A stretch of DNA of 64,000 nt from an uncultured Bacteroides sp. (GTDB lineage Bacteria; Bacteroidota; Bacteroidia; Bacteroidales; Bacteroidaceae), in assembly GCF_963675905.1 (NCBI RefSeq), contig NZ_OY780936.1, positions 2,117,946 to 2,181,945 of the forward strand. Direction: 5' to 3'. Position 1 is the first letter of the stretch. Each line of letters begins with the position of its first letter. The notes under the pieces are model-generated. The model did not search any database. It was not told the DNA's origin and saw only the letters and a list, made by a program, of their open reading frames with translations. The translations under genes were made by a program, and so were the position numbers. This document shows positions 52,787 through 62,899 of this stretch, piece by piece.

Positions 52787-54160
52787 TTATCTTAGCGCTT
52801 CAACTTCATCTGTTGTCAATGGGATTTTCTTACCTAATCGACGGGCTCCATTTTCTGTAATCAGATAATCTTCTTCATTACGGATACCACCGAAATCTTT
52901 GTAAGTTTCTAATTTATCATAGTTGATAAATTCTGTGAACTTCTTCTCACCTTTCCACAAATCCATTAATTCTGGAATAAAATAAACACCCGGTTCAATA
53001 GTCAGAACAAAACCCGGCTCCAGTTTCCGTCCCAAGCGAAGAGACTTACGCCCAAACTGAGTACTCTTTGGTTCACCGTCATATCCTACATAAACTTCTC
53101 CAAGGTTTTCCATATCATGAACATCAAGCCCCATCATATGTCCCAATCCACATTGGAAGAACATAGCATGAGCACCTTCACGAACAGCATCGTCAGCATT
53201 ACCTTTCATTAATCCTAAAGATTTCATTCCCTCAACAATTACTCTCGACGAAAGTTCATATACCTCTTTGAATGGAATACCTGGACGGAGAGCCTCAACA
53301 GCTGCTAGATGAGAAGCAACCTGAATATCGTAAACGTCTTTTTGACGACTAGTAAATTTCTTATCCCCAGGAATCGTAGAAGACATATCTCCGGCATATC
53401 CCATCGCAGTTTCAGCACCAGCATCCAAAAGTAACATATCACCTGGTTTTACAATATTTCCATGATAATGATTATGCAATGTTTGACCGTTTATTGTAGC
53501 AATAGTTGGGAAAGATAGATTTCCACCAGCAGACAAAGCTACATCAGCAAGTGCACCTGCAATTTCACTTTCCTTCATTCCCGGACGAAGTATTTGCATC
53601 GCTTTAATATGCATATCAGCAGTAGTATTACACGCTTTTTCTATCTCAACTATTTCTTCTGCAGATTTGTAATTTCGTTGATTTACCACTGCACGAATAA
53701 AAGGAACAGAAGCTTCCTGAGCCGCCGGCATATATCCAAGCCAATCCATTAGTTTAAGCTTATGTTCTGCTCTATAGGTTGGTAAAAAATGAATTTGCTG
53801 TTCTTTATTCAAAGCATCTTTTAAATAAGATTCAATGCTCTTAGAAGGTTGTGTACATGCAACTCCTACTCTTTCACTCTTCTCTTTCAGAGTAGGCTGT
53901 GTGCCCATCCATACAATATCATCAATAGTCAGTTCATCGCCAAAAATTATTTCTTTATCATTATCTATATCAATAATGGCAGAAAGTCCGGCATAAGATA
54001 AACCGAAAAAATAGAGAAAAGTAGAATCTTGTCTAAACGAATATGTATTATCTGCATAATTCATTCCACACTCATCATTACCCAAAAATAACAAGATTCC
54101 GGAAGCAACAGTCTTCTTAAGCTGCTCTCTTCTATTTATATAAGTTTCTTTTGTAAACAT
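52787..54160 (-). CDS. pepP: Xaa-Pro aminopeptidase (M24B)
   Basis: A 457-residue cytosolic metalloenzyme that removes N-terminal residues before proline. The N-terminal ~170 residues are the AMP_N domain (LFLGNDECGMNYADNTYSFR). The pita-bread domain carries the metal ligands: Asp246 and Asp258 in DAGAETAMGYAGD, the His of GLGHMMGLDVHD, the Glu of LTIEPGVYF and the Glu of GGIRNEEDYLIT. Length and all five ligands fit the family. It lies 24 bp after the sulfatase gene and 3 bp before EamA. Confidence 0.93.
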   Translation of the reverse strand: MFTKETYINRREQLKKTVASGILLFLGNDECGMNYADNTYSFRQDSTFLYFFGLSYAGLSAIIDIDNDKEIIFGDELTIDDIVWMGTQPTLKEKSERVGVACTQPSKSIESYLKDALNKEQQIHFLPTYRAEHKLKLMDWLGYMPAAQEASVPFIRAVVNQRNYKSAEEIVEIEKACNTTADMHIKAMQILRPGMKESEIAGALADVALSAGGNLSFPTIATINGQTLHNHYHGNIVKPGDMLLLDAGAETAMGYAGDMSSTIPGDKKFTSRQKDVYDIQVASHLAAVEALRPGIPFKEVYELSSRVIVEGMKSLGLMKGNADDAVREGAHAMFFQCGLGHMMGLDVHDMENLGEVYVGYDGEPKSTQFGRKSLRLGRKLEPGFVLTIEPGVYFIPELMDLWKGEKKFTEFINYDKLETYKDFGGIRNEEDYLITENGARRLGKKIPLTTDEVEALR

Positions 54161-54184
54161 AGCTATTATATTATTGATTAATTA

Positions 54185-56011
54185 TTATCGTTTAGCCAAA
54201 TCATCATATAACTTTTGCATATAAGCTTTGGCAGGTTTTTGATTTAAGTTCTTTTTCTTTCCACGATCAAGAACAACTTTATTTGCCTCACAGTCAAATA
54301 TTAACTGATTCTGAGAAGTAGTCATACCAAATCCATTTGGAAAACTAAAGTAGCCAAAATGAGGAGATTTAGGATTTAGTATATTCTTACTAAAGGTAAA
54401 ATCTTTATGCGGCAACCCCAATTGGTAAAGAATTGTTGCTGCTATATCAATCTGAGAAGCATAAGTATCTATTTTCAAAGGTTTTTTAACGGCTCCTCCA
54501 ACAAGTATCAGCGGTATCTGAAAACGTTCAATCTCATGGTTGGTAATTGAAGCAGGATAGCGCATTGCATGGTCTGGTACAAGTACAAATACTGTATTCT
54601 TCCAATATTTAGTTTGCTTGTATTGATCAATAAATTTCCCCAAACAACTATCTGTATAAAAAGCCGAATTAAGAAATGGATCTTTAAACTTATGAGACGG
54701 AACATCAAAAGGTTCATGACTACTTGAAGTCTGGATCGTTTTAAAGAATGGTTCCTTTTGTACTCCTAAGAAATCAGACAAAGCGCGATTAAACAAATAA
54801 TGATCAGGGGCGCCCCACTTTGAGAGTCTTTCTTTTAAAGGAAAATCTTTATCACATACAATTCGATCATACCCTTGTGATAATAAATAGGAGCGCATAT
54901 TAGTAAAATTAGCATCTCCACCATAGTAGTATTCTGTAGAGTAACCAGCTTTCTTCAATGACTTAGGTATAGAAGGTAACGACTGACTTCGTTGAGGATA
55001 TTTCATTATTGAGGTGGTAGGCTGAGCTGGATAACCACTTAGAATTGAAACAAGGCCACGATCTGTTCGGAAACTGTTTGCATAAAAATTAGTAAACAAT
55101 ATTCCTTCTTTACTAAACGCATTCATATTAGAAGCCACATCAGGTAAACCTCCTAAAGGCTGAACTATTTTCGAAGTAAAACTTTCAAGAATTACAATAA
55201 TTACATTCGGTCTCTTTGTTGTGAGCAAAGCCGGAATACTATCAGTTGCTGTAACATCTTTGAGTTTATCAAATTCTTCAGTTGCTTCATCGTCCTTCAT
55301 AAATCGATATTGCTTATCAAAAGCTTGTTCACGAGAAAGAGATTCCATCAAACTAAAACAAGGGTTTATTGCCGCATGGTTCAGTTCTATTTTATCACTA
55401 AAATATGCCCATCCGGTATTCATTGTTGATACAGAAAACCCACCACGGATGGGAATAAAAAGGGATCCTGTTACTAAAAATAATACCAATGCTGTTTTTC
55501 TACGATAATATGGCTTCTTTATTTTAATCTCAGGTTTAATAAGAATCAGATTAAACAAATAAATAAGCGCTGATATAATTGCAATAATAAAAAATAAGGC
55601 TAAAATAATTGTTATAATATCTGCACTTGCAAAAGCATCTTTCGGCGTTTTTAAATAAAAAAGAGGTGAAGAGTCTAGTCTGAAGCCCCAATATTTATAA
55701 AGAACAATGTCAGATATAAAAACGCATCCAATAACGAAAGCAACAATGCCATAGTAAATTTTAAAGACCATACTGGCCACAGTCGAATTTAGCCATAAAG
55801 AAGCTATAAGGAACAATCCGGGGAGTATAGTAAAATAGCCGGCAATTGAAGCATCAAGTGGTAAACCATGCCAAATAACTCCCAAATAATCCAATAATGA
55901 GCAATCATGATACAGATCATGATAATACAACATAAATACAGGCTTTTGAACTACAAAAAATAAAATGAAAAACACATATGTTTTTAGCAATAAGAAAAAT
56001 CTATCCTTCAT
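54185..56011 (-). CDS. LTA-synthase-like membrane sulfatase/phosphoglycerol transferase
   Basis: A 608-residue inner-membrane protein: five hydrophobic helices in the first ~195 residues, then an alkaline-phosphatase-fold domain facing the periplasm. Motifs: NVIIVILESFTSK (metal Glu), NSFRTDRGLVSILSGYPAQP with the presumed catalytic Thr, and VFVLVPDHAMRYP (metal Asp/His). Gram-negative members transfer phosphoglycerol or phosphoethanolamine to surface glycans. The exact product is unknown. It is first in the unit with pepP and EamA, with a -7 box 43 bp upstream. Confidence 0.9.
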   Translation of the reverse strand: MKDRFFLLLKTYVFFILFFVVQKPVFMLYYHDLYHDCSLLDYLGVIWHGLPLDASIAGYFTILPGLFLIASLWLNSTVASMVFKIYYGIVAFVIGCVFISDIVLYKYWGFRLDSSPLFYLKTPKDAFASADIITIILALFFIIAIISALIYLFNLILIKPEIKIKKPYYRRKTALVLFLVTGSLFIPIRGGFSVSTMNTGWAYFSDKIELNHAAINPCFSLMESLSREQAFDKQYRFMKDDEATEEFDKLKDVTATDSIPALLTTKRPNVIIVILESFTSKIVQPLGGLPDVASNMNAFSKEGILFTNFYANSFRTDRGLVSILSGYPAQPTTSIMKYPQRSQSLPSIPKSLKKAGYSTEYYYGGDANFTNMRSYLLSQGYDRIVCDKDFPLKERLSKWGAPDHYLFNRALSDFLGVQKEPFFKTIQTSSSHEPFDVPSHKFKDPFLNSAFYTDSCLGKFIDQYKQTKYWKNTVFVLVPDHAMRYPASITNHEIERFQIPLILVGGAVKKPLKIDTYASQIDIAATILYQLGLPHKDFTFSKNILNPKSPHFGYFSFPNGFGMTTSQNQLIFDCEANKVVLDRGKKKNLNQKPAKAYMQKLYDDLAKR

Positions 56012-56053
56012 TATTTATACAATTATTTTGCTCTATTTCAAATGGAAATCATA

Positions 56054-56061
56054 CAAAAGTA
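56054..56061 (-). promoter_or_regulatory. -7 box of the sulfatase-pepP-EamA unit
   Basis: Reads TACTTTTG on the minus strand, matching TAnnTTTG, 43 bp upstream of the start at 56011. Confidence 0.5.
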
Positions 56062-56151
56062 ATATACTTTGTTAAAAACTCCACTATTCTTAATAAAGTA
56101 ATATTTTTTTTTAGCACTTTTGTAGTTGATTATTATTATATAACCAAATAG

Positions 56152-58242
56152 ATGAAAAAAGTAATATTAACATTCGCTATATTTTGTATTATGAACATGA
56201 TTCAAGCTCAGAATCCATTTCTGGAAAAGTATACTACACCACACGGCACAGCTCCTTTTGATAGAATAAAAAAAGAACATTTCGAACCCGCTTTGGAAGA
56301 AGGTATGAAACAACATATGGCAGAGATTTATGCCATAGTTAATAACCCAGAAGCTCCTAACTTTAAAAACACAATTGTAGCACTAGAAAAATCAGGTGCA
56401 TTACTTAATAGAGTTCAAAGTGTATTTAGTAATTTGCTCAGTGCAGAAACAAACGATGATCTTCAGGCAATAGCTGAAAAAATGATGCCACTCTTATCTG
56501 AACACTCAAATAACATCAGTCTTAATAAAAAATTATTTGAGAGGATAAAAGCTGTTTATAGCCAAATAAATAAATTAAAGCTGAACAAAGAGGACAGCAA
56601 ACTTCTACAAAACACTTATGATAGTTTTGTACGTAGCGGAGCAAATCTGGAAGGTGAAGCAAAAGTTAAATATCGTGCTTTGACAGCTGAATTAAGCAAG
56701 CTTACTTTGCAATATGGACAAAATATTCTGAAAGAAACAAATAACTATAAATTAGTTATTACAGACAAAGCACAACTTGCAGGATTACCAGAAAGCACCT
56801 TGGAAGCAGCGGCCTTAACAGCAAAAGAAAAAGGTAAAGAAGGTTGGGTGTTTACACTGGATGCTCCTAGCTATATCCCTTTCATGACATATTGTGAAAA
56901 CCGTGAGCTAAGAAAAGAACTTTATACTGCTTTTAGTACCCTTTGCACTCACGACAATGAATACAATAATTTTGCAAACGTGACAAGAATAGCCAATATA
57001 CGTCAGGAAATAGCACAATTATTAGGTTATAAGAATTATGCTGCATACACTCTTGAAAAACGTATGGCTGAGAATAGTGATGCTGTATATAAGCTACTGA
57101 ATCAGCTAGTTGATGCTTACAAGCCTACAGCAGAAAAAGAATTGAAAGATGTGCAAGAACTAGCAAACCAGACTCAAGATCCTAATTTTCAGACAATGCC
57201 ATGGGATTGGGCATTCTATTCTAACAAATTAAAAGACCAGAGATTCAACATCAATGATGAAATGTTGCGTCCTTACTTCGAGTTGAGTAAAGTTAAAGAG
57301 GGTGTATTTGGATTAGCTACAAAATTATATAGCATCACTTTCAAAGAAAACAAAAATATACCTGTATACCATCCAGATGTTGAAGCATACGAAGTCTTTG
57401 ATAAGGATGGAAAATATCTGGCTGTGTTATACACTGATTTTCATCCTCGCGCTGGAAAACGTGCAGGAGCATGGATGACTCAATTTAAAGAACAATGGAA
57501 AGAAAATGGAAAAGATAGTCGTCCACACATTTCTTTGGTTATGAATTTCACAAAACCAACAGAAAATAAACCTGCCTTGCTTACTTTTAGTGAAGTAGAA
57601 ACTTTCCTGCATGAATTTGGTCATTCTCTTCACGGTATGATGGCTAACTCTACTTATGAAAGCCTCAGCGGAACTAATGTTTACTGGGATTTTGTTGAAT
57701 TACCTTCGCAAATTATGGAAAACTTTGCGATTGAAAAAGATTTTTTGAACACATTTGCAAAGCATTATCAAACTAACGATCAGTTACCTCAGGAGCTAAT
57801 TCAACGTATTGTTGATGCATCCAATTTTAATACCGGATATGCCTGCCTTCGTCAGGTAAGCTTAGGATTACTGGATATGGCATGGTATACTAGAAATATC
57901 CCATTTGAGGGAAATGTTATTGAATACGAGCGACAAGCTATGACAAAAACAAAACTTCTGCCGGTTTTGGATAATGAATCTATGAGCGTACGATTCTCAC
58001 ATATATTCTCCGGAGGTTATTCTGCCGGTTATTATAGCTATAAGTGGGCGGAAGTATTGGACGCTGATGCTTTCTCATTATTTAAGCAAAAAGGAATTTT
58101 CAATATAGAAGTAGCTACTTCTTTCCGTGAAAATATACTATCTAAAGGTGGTACAGAACATCCGATGAAGCTATATAAACGTTTCCGCGGACAAGAACCA
58201 ACTATTGATGCTTTATTAATTAGAAACGGCATTAAAGAATAA
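56152..58242 (+). CDS. dcp: M3-family peptidyl-dipeptidase, exported
   Basis: A 696-residue zinc peptidase of the Dcp/oligopeptidase A type. A signal peptide (MKKVILTFAIFCIMNMIQAQ) makes it periplasmic. The N-terminal helical half (HFEPALEEGMKQHMAEIYAI) is typical. The active site is HEFGH at 487-491, with a downstream metal Glu near ELPSQIMENFAIE and the conserved FSGGYSAGYYSYKWAEVLDAD. Full length. Its stop shares a base with the start of the next gene, so the two are translationally coupled. Dcp versus a related M3 member is not certain. Confidence 0.9.
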   Translation: MKKVILTFAIFCIMNMIQAQNPFLEKYTTPHGTAPFDRIKKEHFEPALEEGMKQHMAEIYAIVNNPEAPNFKNTIVALEKSGALLNRVQSVFSNLLSAETNDDLQAIAEKMMPLLSEHSNNISLNKKLFERIKAVYSQINKLKLNKEDSKLLQNTYDSFVRSGANLEGEAKVKYRALTAELSKLTLQYGQNILKETNNYKLVITDKAQLAGLPESTLEAAALTAKEKGKEGWVFTLDAPSYIPFMTYCENRELRKELYTAFSTLCTHDNEYNNFANVTRIANIRQEIAQLLGYKNYAAYTLEKRMAENSDAVYKLLNQLVDAYKPTAEKELKDVQELANQTQDPNFQTMPWDWAFYSNKLKDQRFNINDEMLRPYFELSKVKEGVFGLATKLYSITFKENKNIPVYHPDVEAYEVFDKDGKYLAVLYTDFHPRAGKRAGAWMTQFKEQWKENGKDSRPHISLVMNFTKPTENKPALLTFSEVETFLHEFGHSLHGMMANSTYESLSGTNVYWDFVELPSQIMENFAIEKDFLNTFAKHYQTNDQLPQELIQRIVDASNFNTGYACLRQVSLGLLDMAWYTRNIPFEGNVIEYERQAMTKTKLLPVLDNESMSVRFSHIFSGGYSAGYYSYKWAEVLDADAFSLFKQKGIFNIEVATSFRENILSKGGTEHPMKLYKRFRGQEPTIDALLIRNGIKE

Positions 58243-58694
58243 TGAAAACAAAAATTTTATTTATACTATTAGCTATCTTGCCTTTTCTGGGTGGATGCAG
58301 TGATAATGAAGATGATATAAAAGAGCTAATCGTAGGCAAAACGTGGCGTTTGGTTGGATTTTACGAGAATAATGATAATGAAATACATTTCACTGATGAC
58401 GAAGCTATTTTCAACAACAACAAAGATGGCTTTTATTTAAAATTCAATCAGGATAGTACTTTTTACGGAAAAGGTGTAAAAGATGCTTTCAACGGCAAAT
58501 GGAGTAATGAAAATGGATATGATTTATCTATGAATATAACAAATCAATCTGAAGATGAAGAACTTGATATTGCTATTGAATATATCAATGCAATTAAGGG
58601 AGCATATTCTTGTAAAGGAACAGATGAAAACCTTCTGGTCTTAAAGTACAAGAGTAGCCAAGGAGACAGATATATGTTATTCCGCATAAAATAA
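58242..58694 (+). CDS. Small lipoprotein, lipocalin-like
   Basis: A 150-residue lipoprotein: MKTKILFILLAILPFLGGC is a clear lipobox signal. The mature part begins IVGKTWRLVGFYENN and alternates strands (GFYLKFNQDSTFYGKG, NGKWSNENGYDLSMNI), like the lipocalin/META-like lipoproteins common in Bacteroides. It overlaps the peptidase stop by one base (TAATG). Function unknown; coupling suggests a partner or shared expression with the peptidase. Confidence 0.75.
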   Translation: MKTKILFILLAILPFLGGCSDNEDDIKELIVGKTWRLVGFYENNDNEIHFTDDEAIFNNNKDGFYLKFNQDSTFYGKGVKDAFNGKWSNENGYDLSMNITNQSEDEELDIAIEYINAIKGAYSCKGTDENLLVLKYKSSQGDRYMLFRIK

Positions 58695-58743
58695 ACGTTT
58701 TAGATAAGTTTCAAATATCATATAACAAAAGACTAAAAGAACA

Positions 58744-59190
58744 ATGAATGCTATAGAATTAAAACAACAAGAACTTGACACGCGCTATATACGTATGGCT
58801 AATATCTGGGCTGAGAATTCATACTGCATCAGACGAAAAGTTGGAGCATTGATTGTCAAAGACAAGATGATTATTTCTGACGGGTATAATGGAACACCAT
58901 CCGGATTTGAAAATATATGTGAAGATGAGCAGAATTTAACGAAACCATATGTACTACATGCTGAAGCAAATGCGATTACTAAAATAGCCCGTTCCAACAA
59001 CAGCAGTGAAGGGGCAACATTATATGTAACAGCATCTCCATGTATAGAATGTGCCAAGCTTATTATTCAGTCAGGCATTAAAAGAGTGGTTTATTCAGAA
59101 AAATATCGTTTGGAAGATGGTATTAATTTATTAAAACGCGCAAATATTGAAGTTGTATATTTAGATCCTACCGAACAAAACCAAATATAA
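58744..59190 (+). CDS. dCMP deaminase family protein
   Basis: A 148-residue zinc-dependent deaminase that would convert dCMP to dUMP for dTTP synthesis. Zinc site: His72 and Glu74 in HAEANAI, Cys100 and Cys103 in PCIECAKLI. The N-terminal SYCIRRKVGALIVKDKMIIS and SDGYNGTPSG stretches are characteristic of dCMP deaminases rather than cytidine deaminases. It lies 49 bp after the lipoprotein and 26 bp before the protease gene, probably in one transcript. Confidence 0.9.
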   Translation: MNAIELKQQELDTRYIRMANIWAENSYCIRRKVGALIVKDKMIISDGYNGTPSGFENICEDEQNLTKPYVLHAEANAITKIARSNNSSEGATLYVTASPCIECAKLIIQSGIKRVVYSEKYRLEDGINLLKRANIEVVYLDPTEQNQI

Positions 59191-59216
59191 AAAGAACTAT
59201 TTAAATTAAATAACTC

Positions 59217-60872
59217 ATGAGTACAAATAAATCTTCACGCTTTACTCCTATTATTATTGCGGTAAGTATTGTGGTCGGAATATTAATCGGTACATTTTAC
59301 ACAAAACACTATTCGGGAAGCCGATTGGGTATTATAAACAGTTCGTCAAACAAACTAAACGCACTGCTCCGAATTATTGATGATCAGTATGTGGATACAG
59401 TTAATATGCAAGAACTGGTAGAAAATGCAATGCCTCAAATTCTGGCAGAATTGGATCCACACTCAAAATATATTCCGGCAAAAGATCTGGAAGCAGCAAA
59501 TTCTGAGCTTGAAGGAAGTTTTAGCGGAATAGGAATCCAATTCCGTATTCAAAATGATACAATACATGTTAACAGTGTTATAAAAGGTGGTCCTTCTGAA
59601 AAAGTAGGATTAATGCCAGGCGACCAGATTATCCGAGTTAATGATACCCTTTTCGTTGGGAAAAAAGTGACGAATGATATCGCCATGAGTAAGCTGAAAG
59701 GTAAAAAAGGAACAGAGGTTAAACTTACTATAAAACGCTTCGGTGAGAAAAAACTTCTTTCTTATACAATCGTTCGTGGAGATATTCCAGTTACAAGTAT
59801 CTATGCTGCATACATTATCAGCAAAAACATTGGATATGTATATATTAATAAGTTTGGTAGAACTACTCATGTGGAATTACTTAGTGCTTTAGCACTACTT
59901 AGCCAGCGCAACTGTCAGGGACTAATTATTGACTTACGTGGAAACACAGGAGGGTTCATGGAAGCAGCTATTAGAATGGTAAATGAGTTCTTACCTGAAG
60001 GAAAACTTATTGTTTATACAGAAGGACGAAAATATCCAAGAACAGAAGAATTTGCAAACGGAACTGGTAGTTGCCAGAAAATGCCAATTGTAGTTTTGGT
60101 TGATGAGGGTTCAGCTTCAGCTAGTGAAATATTTGCAGGAGCTATTCAGGATAACGACCGTGGTATGATTATTGGAAGACGAACTTTTGGAAAGGGATTA
60201 GTACAGCAACCTATCGAATTTAGTGATGGATCGGCTATCCGTCTTACTATAGCTCGATATTATACTCCTTCAGGAAGATGTATTCAGCGTCCTTATGTGA
60301 ATGGTAACGACGAAGATTACGAAATGGACTGGTTAAATCGCTATGATCATGGTGAATTTTTCTCAAAAGACAGCATTAAACAAGATAAAAGTCTACGTTA
60401 CTCTACAAGTTTAGGAAGGCCGGTATATGGTGGCGGAGGTATTATGCCAGACGTCTTTGTTCCTCAAGACACGATTGGATCTACTTCTTATTACACTTCA
60501 GTTATGACCAAAGGACTTGATATTCTATTTGGATACAAATACACAGATCAGAATAGAAATAAGCTGAAGCAGTTTAAAGATGCAAATTCATTGGCTAACT
60601 ACCTGAGAGGACAGAATCTTGTGGAACAATTTGTAAGATATGCAGATAGTAATGGAGTTAAGAGGAGAAATCTTTTGATTCAGATATCACACAAACTAAT
60701 TGAAAAGAGATTATATGGACGTATCATTGACAGTATGCTGGGTCAAGAAGAATATATTAAGTACATTAATAAATCTGATAATACTGTTCTAAAGGCAGTC
60801 GAGATTCTACAAAAAGGACAAGCATTCCCCACTGCCCCTGTAAAGCCCAATATTTCAAAAAAGAAAAGATAA
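59217..60872 (+). CDS. S41 carboxyl-terminal processing protease
   Basis: A 551-residue periplasmic serine protease anchored by one N-terminal helix (IIIAVSIVVGILIGTFY). A PDZ domain lies at ~105-185 (FSGIGIQFRIQNDTIHVNSV, GLMPGDQIIRVNDTLFVGKK). The catalytic core has DEGSASASEIFAG, with Ser301 as nucleophile, and TFGKG with Lys326, the 25-residue spacing of the Ser-Lys dyad. The family trims protein C-termini in envelope quality control. It ends in a basic tail and is followed by a strong terminator. Confidence 0.93.
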   Translation: MSTNKSSRFTPIIIAVSIVVGILIGTFYTKHYSGSRLGIINSSSNKLNALLRIIDDQYVDTVNMQELVENAMPQILAELDPHSKYIPAKDLEAANSELEGSFSGIGIQFRIQNDTIHVNSVIKGGPSEKVGLMPGDQIIRVNDTLFVGKKVTNDIAMSKLKGKKGTEVKLTIKRFGEKKLLSYTIVRGDIPVTSIYAAYIISKNIGYVYINKFGRTTHVELLSALALLSQRNCQGLIIDLRGNTGGFMEAAIRMVNEFLPEGKLIVYTEGRKYPRTEEFANGTGSCQKMPIVVLVDEGSASASEIFAGAIQDNDRGMIIGRRTFGKGLVQQPIEFSDGSAIRLTIARYYTPSGRCIQRPYVNGNDEDYEMDWLNRYDHGEFFSKDSIKQDKSLRYSTSLGRPVYGGGGIMPDVFVPQDTIGSTSYYTSVMTKGLDILFGYKYTDQNRNKLKQFKDANSLANYLRGQNLVEQFVRYADSNGVKRRNLLIQISHKLIEKRLYGRIIDSMLGQEEYIKYINKSDNTVLKAVEILQKGQAFPTAPVKPNISKKKR

Positions 60873-60879
60873 CATTATT

Positions 60880-60910
60880 CCCCGGTAAGTAAAACACCGG
60901 GGTCTTTTTT
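60880..60910 (+). terminator. Intrinsic terminator after the S41 protease
   Basis: CCCCGGT, 9-nt loop, ACCGGGG, then TCTTTTTTT. The next gene starts 13 bp later on the same strand, so that gene either uses read-through or a promoter within the protease gene. Confidence 0.88.
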
Positions 60911-60922
60911 TACTATTCAAGC

Positions 60923-61480
60923 ATGAATTACTCAAAAAAGCAACAAATAAGAAAAACTATTTCTGAAAGAAAAAAAACACTAACAGAATTTTTTTTTCTG
61001 GATTTCTCCAGCAAATTGTTTATCCACCTAGAATCTCTCCCCGTTTTTCAAAATGCAAAAACAATCTTGTTATACCACTCCCTAAAAGATGAAGTAAGGA
61101 CACATGCTTTTATTGAAAAATGGAAGAATCAGAAAATTCTAATTTTGCCGGTAGTTAATGGCAAAAACTTAATACTAAAAGAATATAATGATTCATCTAA
61201 ATTACTGACTGGAGCTTACGGTATACAAGAACCTACAGGCGAATTATTTTCTGATTACAATAAAATAGATTTGGCAATAATCCCCGGCGTTTCATTTGAT
61301 AAAGTTGGCAACAGACTTGGAAGAGGAAAAGGATATTACGATCGCCTTTTACCTAAAATTAAAGCTTTTAAAATAGGAATATGTTTTTCTTTTCAACTTT
61401 CAGAAAAAATTCCAGTTGAACCACATGACACAAAAATGAACTTAATTATTACAGAAAATGGGATACTTAACGAAAAATAA
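60923..61480 (+). CDS. 5-formyltetrahydrofolate cyclo-ligase
   Basis: A 185-residue cytosolic enzyme that converts 5-formyl-THF to 5,10-methenyl-THF using ATP. Family marks: the N-terminal SKKQQIRKTISERKKTLT, and the signature IIPGVSFDKVGNRLGRGKGY followed by YDRLLPKI. Length is normal. It overlaps the end of the convergent DUF721 gene by 14 bp, so no terminator fits between them. Confidence 0.93.
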   Translation: MNYSKKQQIRKTISERKKTLTEFFFLDFSSKLFIHLESLPVFQNAKTILLYHSLKDEVRTHAFIEKWKNQKILILPVVNGKNLILKEYNDSSKLLTGAYGIQEPTGELFSDYNKIDLAIIPGVSFDKVGNRLGRGKGYYDRLLPKIKAFKIGICFSFQLSEKIPVEPHDTKMNLIITENGILNEK

Positions 61481-61763
61481 TATTCGTAATAACTTGTGCG
61501 CCTACTTGACGATTCAGATTTTTCACAAGTAATTCTCTACCCATCATTAATTCCTGCCGCAATGCTGCAGAAGTAAGATGTACATAGAGTATCTGATTTT
61601 TAATAAATAATCCATCTGTATAAGAAGCGATCCCTGGCCCTAAGACCTCTTTCCATGCATTAATCAATCGTTGTTCATTTAGCGGAGATTCCAGACGTTC
61701 ATCCCGCAAAAATTTACGGATTGCATCACCAATTGATACAGCATTATTCCTTTTCATTATCAA
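61467..61763 (-). CDS. DUF721 protein
   Basis: A 98-residue protein of the DUF721 family, which commonly lies beside recF or secA. Visible marks are SIGDAIRKFLRDERLESPLN, AWKEVLGPGIASYTDGLFIK and VHLTSAALRQELMMGRE. Its start overlaps the recF stop by 20 bp, implying translational coupling. A nucleic-acid role is often supposed but not shown. Confidence 0.85.
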   Translation of the reverse strand: MIMKRNNAVSIGDAIRKFLRDERLESPLNEQRLINAWKEVLGPGIASYTDGLFIKNQILYVHLTSAALRQELMMGRELLVKNLNRQVGAQVITNIIFR

Positions 61764-62865
61764 TATTCTCCTTACTATTTATATTACCGTTATTTACCTC
61801 GAACATTTTATAATCACTCCCCATCTTTTTCAATATCTTATCCAGATGTTCACGATTAGTATCGGTAATAAATATCTGACCAAAATTATCACCTGCTACT
61901 AATTTTATGATTTGTTCCACACGTGAAGCATCTAGCTTGTCGAATATGTCATCCAATAAAAGTAACGGAGTTTTTTCTCCTGTACGTTTTAAGAAATCAA
62001 ACTGTGCTAATTTTAAAGCAACCAAATATGTTTTATTCTGCCCTTGTGAACCTTCACGTTTTATAGCAAAATCGCCTAATGACATAACTAACTCATCTTT
62101 ATGAATTCCTCTTAAAGAATATCCCATTATACGATCCTTTACTCTAGATTCCTTTAAGACATCTAATAATGAATTTACCTGAGCATGAGACACGTAAGAC
62201 AATCCTACTAATTCCTGTCCTTGAGAAATGAATGAATAGAAAGACTGAAAAATAGGAATAAATTCTTCTATAAAATATTTTCGTTTACGAAAAACCACTT
62301 CACCTGCAGTTGCCATCATCTCTTCCCACACCAGAAAAAGTTCTTCGTCGACAGGTTGTTCACTTTTAAGTAAAGTATTTCGTTGCTGCAATGCTTTATT
62401 ATAACGAATCAAAGCATCTAAATATTCTTTATCATACTGCGAAATTACAAGATCAATAAATCGACGACGCTCTTCACTCCCACCTGCAATCAAAGCCGAA
62501 TCAGAAGGAGAAACCATTACAAGAGGCAAAAAACCAATATGGTCAGAAAGACGGCTATATTCCTTTTTATTCCTTTTAAATTGCTTCTTTTGATGACGTT
62601 TTTGTCCACAATATATTTCTTCAGGAGAGCCATCTGCTGATTCATAAAAACCTTGAATCATAAAAAAGTCCTCATCATGATGTATATTTTGCGAATCAAC
62701 AGGATTACCAGAACTTTTGCAAAAAGAAAGATAGTAAACAGCATCAAGAAGATTTGTTTTTCCCATCCCATTTAAACCAAAAAAACAATTTAGTTTAAAA
62801 GAAAAATCTAATTCAACTTGTTCCAGGTTCTTATAATTAAGTATAGAAATATGTTTTAATACCAT
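61744..62865 (-). CDS. recF: DNA replication and repair protein RecF
   Basis: A 373-residue SMC-like ATPase that helps load RecA at gaps. The start at 62865 (MVLKHISILNYKNLEQVELD) is the conserved RecF N-terminus; the open frame runs further upstream but that part is hydrophobic non-RecF sequence. Walker A GLNGMGKT lies at 30-37, the signature region is MVSPSDSALIAGGSEERRRF, and Walker B PLLLLDDIFDKLDASRVEQI with switch FITDTN follows. A promoter box lies just upstream. The recF-DUF721 pairing is typical of Bacteroidales. Confidence 0.93.
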   Translation of the reverse strand: MVLKHISILNYKNLEQVELDFSFKLNCFFGLNGMGKTNLLDAVYYLSFCKSSGNPVDSQNIHHDEDFFMIQGFYESADGSPEEIYCGQKRHQKKQFKRNKKEYSRLSDHIGFLPLVMVSPSDSALIAGGSEERRRFIDLVISQYDKEYLDALIRYNKALQQRNTLLKSEQPVDEELFLVWEEMMATAGEVVFRKRKYFIEEFIPIFQSFYSFISQGQELVGLSYVSHAQVNSLLDVLKESRVKDRIMGYSLRGIHKDELVMSLGDFAIKREGSQGQNKTYLVALKLAQFDFLKRTGEKTPLLLLDDIFDKLDASRVEQIIKLVAGDNFGQIFITDTNREHLDKILKKMGSDYKMFEVNNGNINSKENIDNEKE

Positions 62866-62891
62866 GCTGCTAATCCTTCTATTTATAAATG

Positions 62892-62899
62892 CAAAATTA
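62892..62899 (-). promoter_or_regulatory. -7 box for recF
   Basis: Reads TAATTTTG on the minus strand, matching TAnnTTTG, 26 bp upstream of the chosen recF start, which supports that start. Confidence 0.5.
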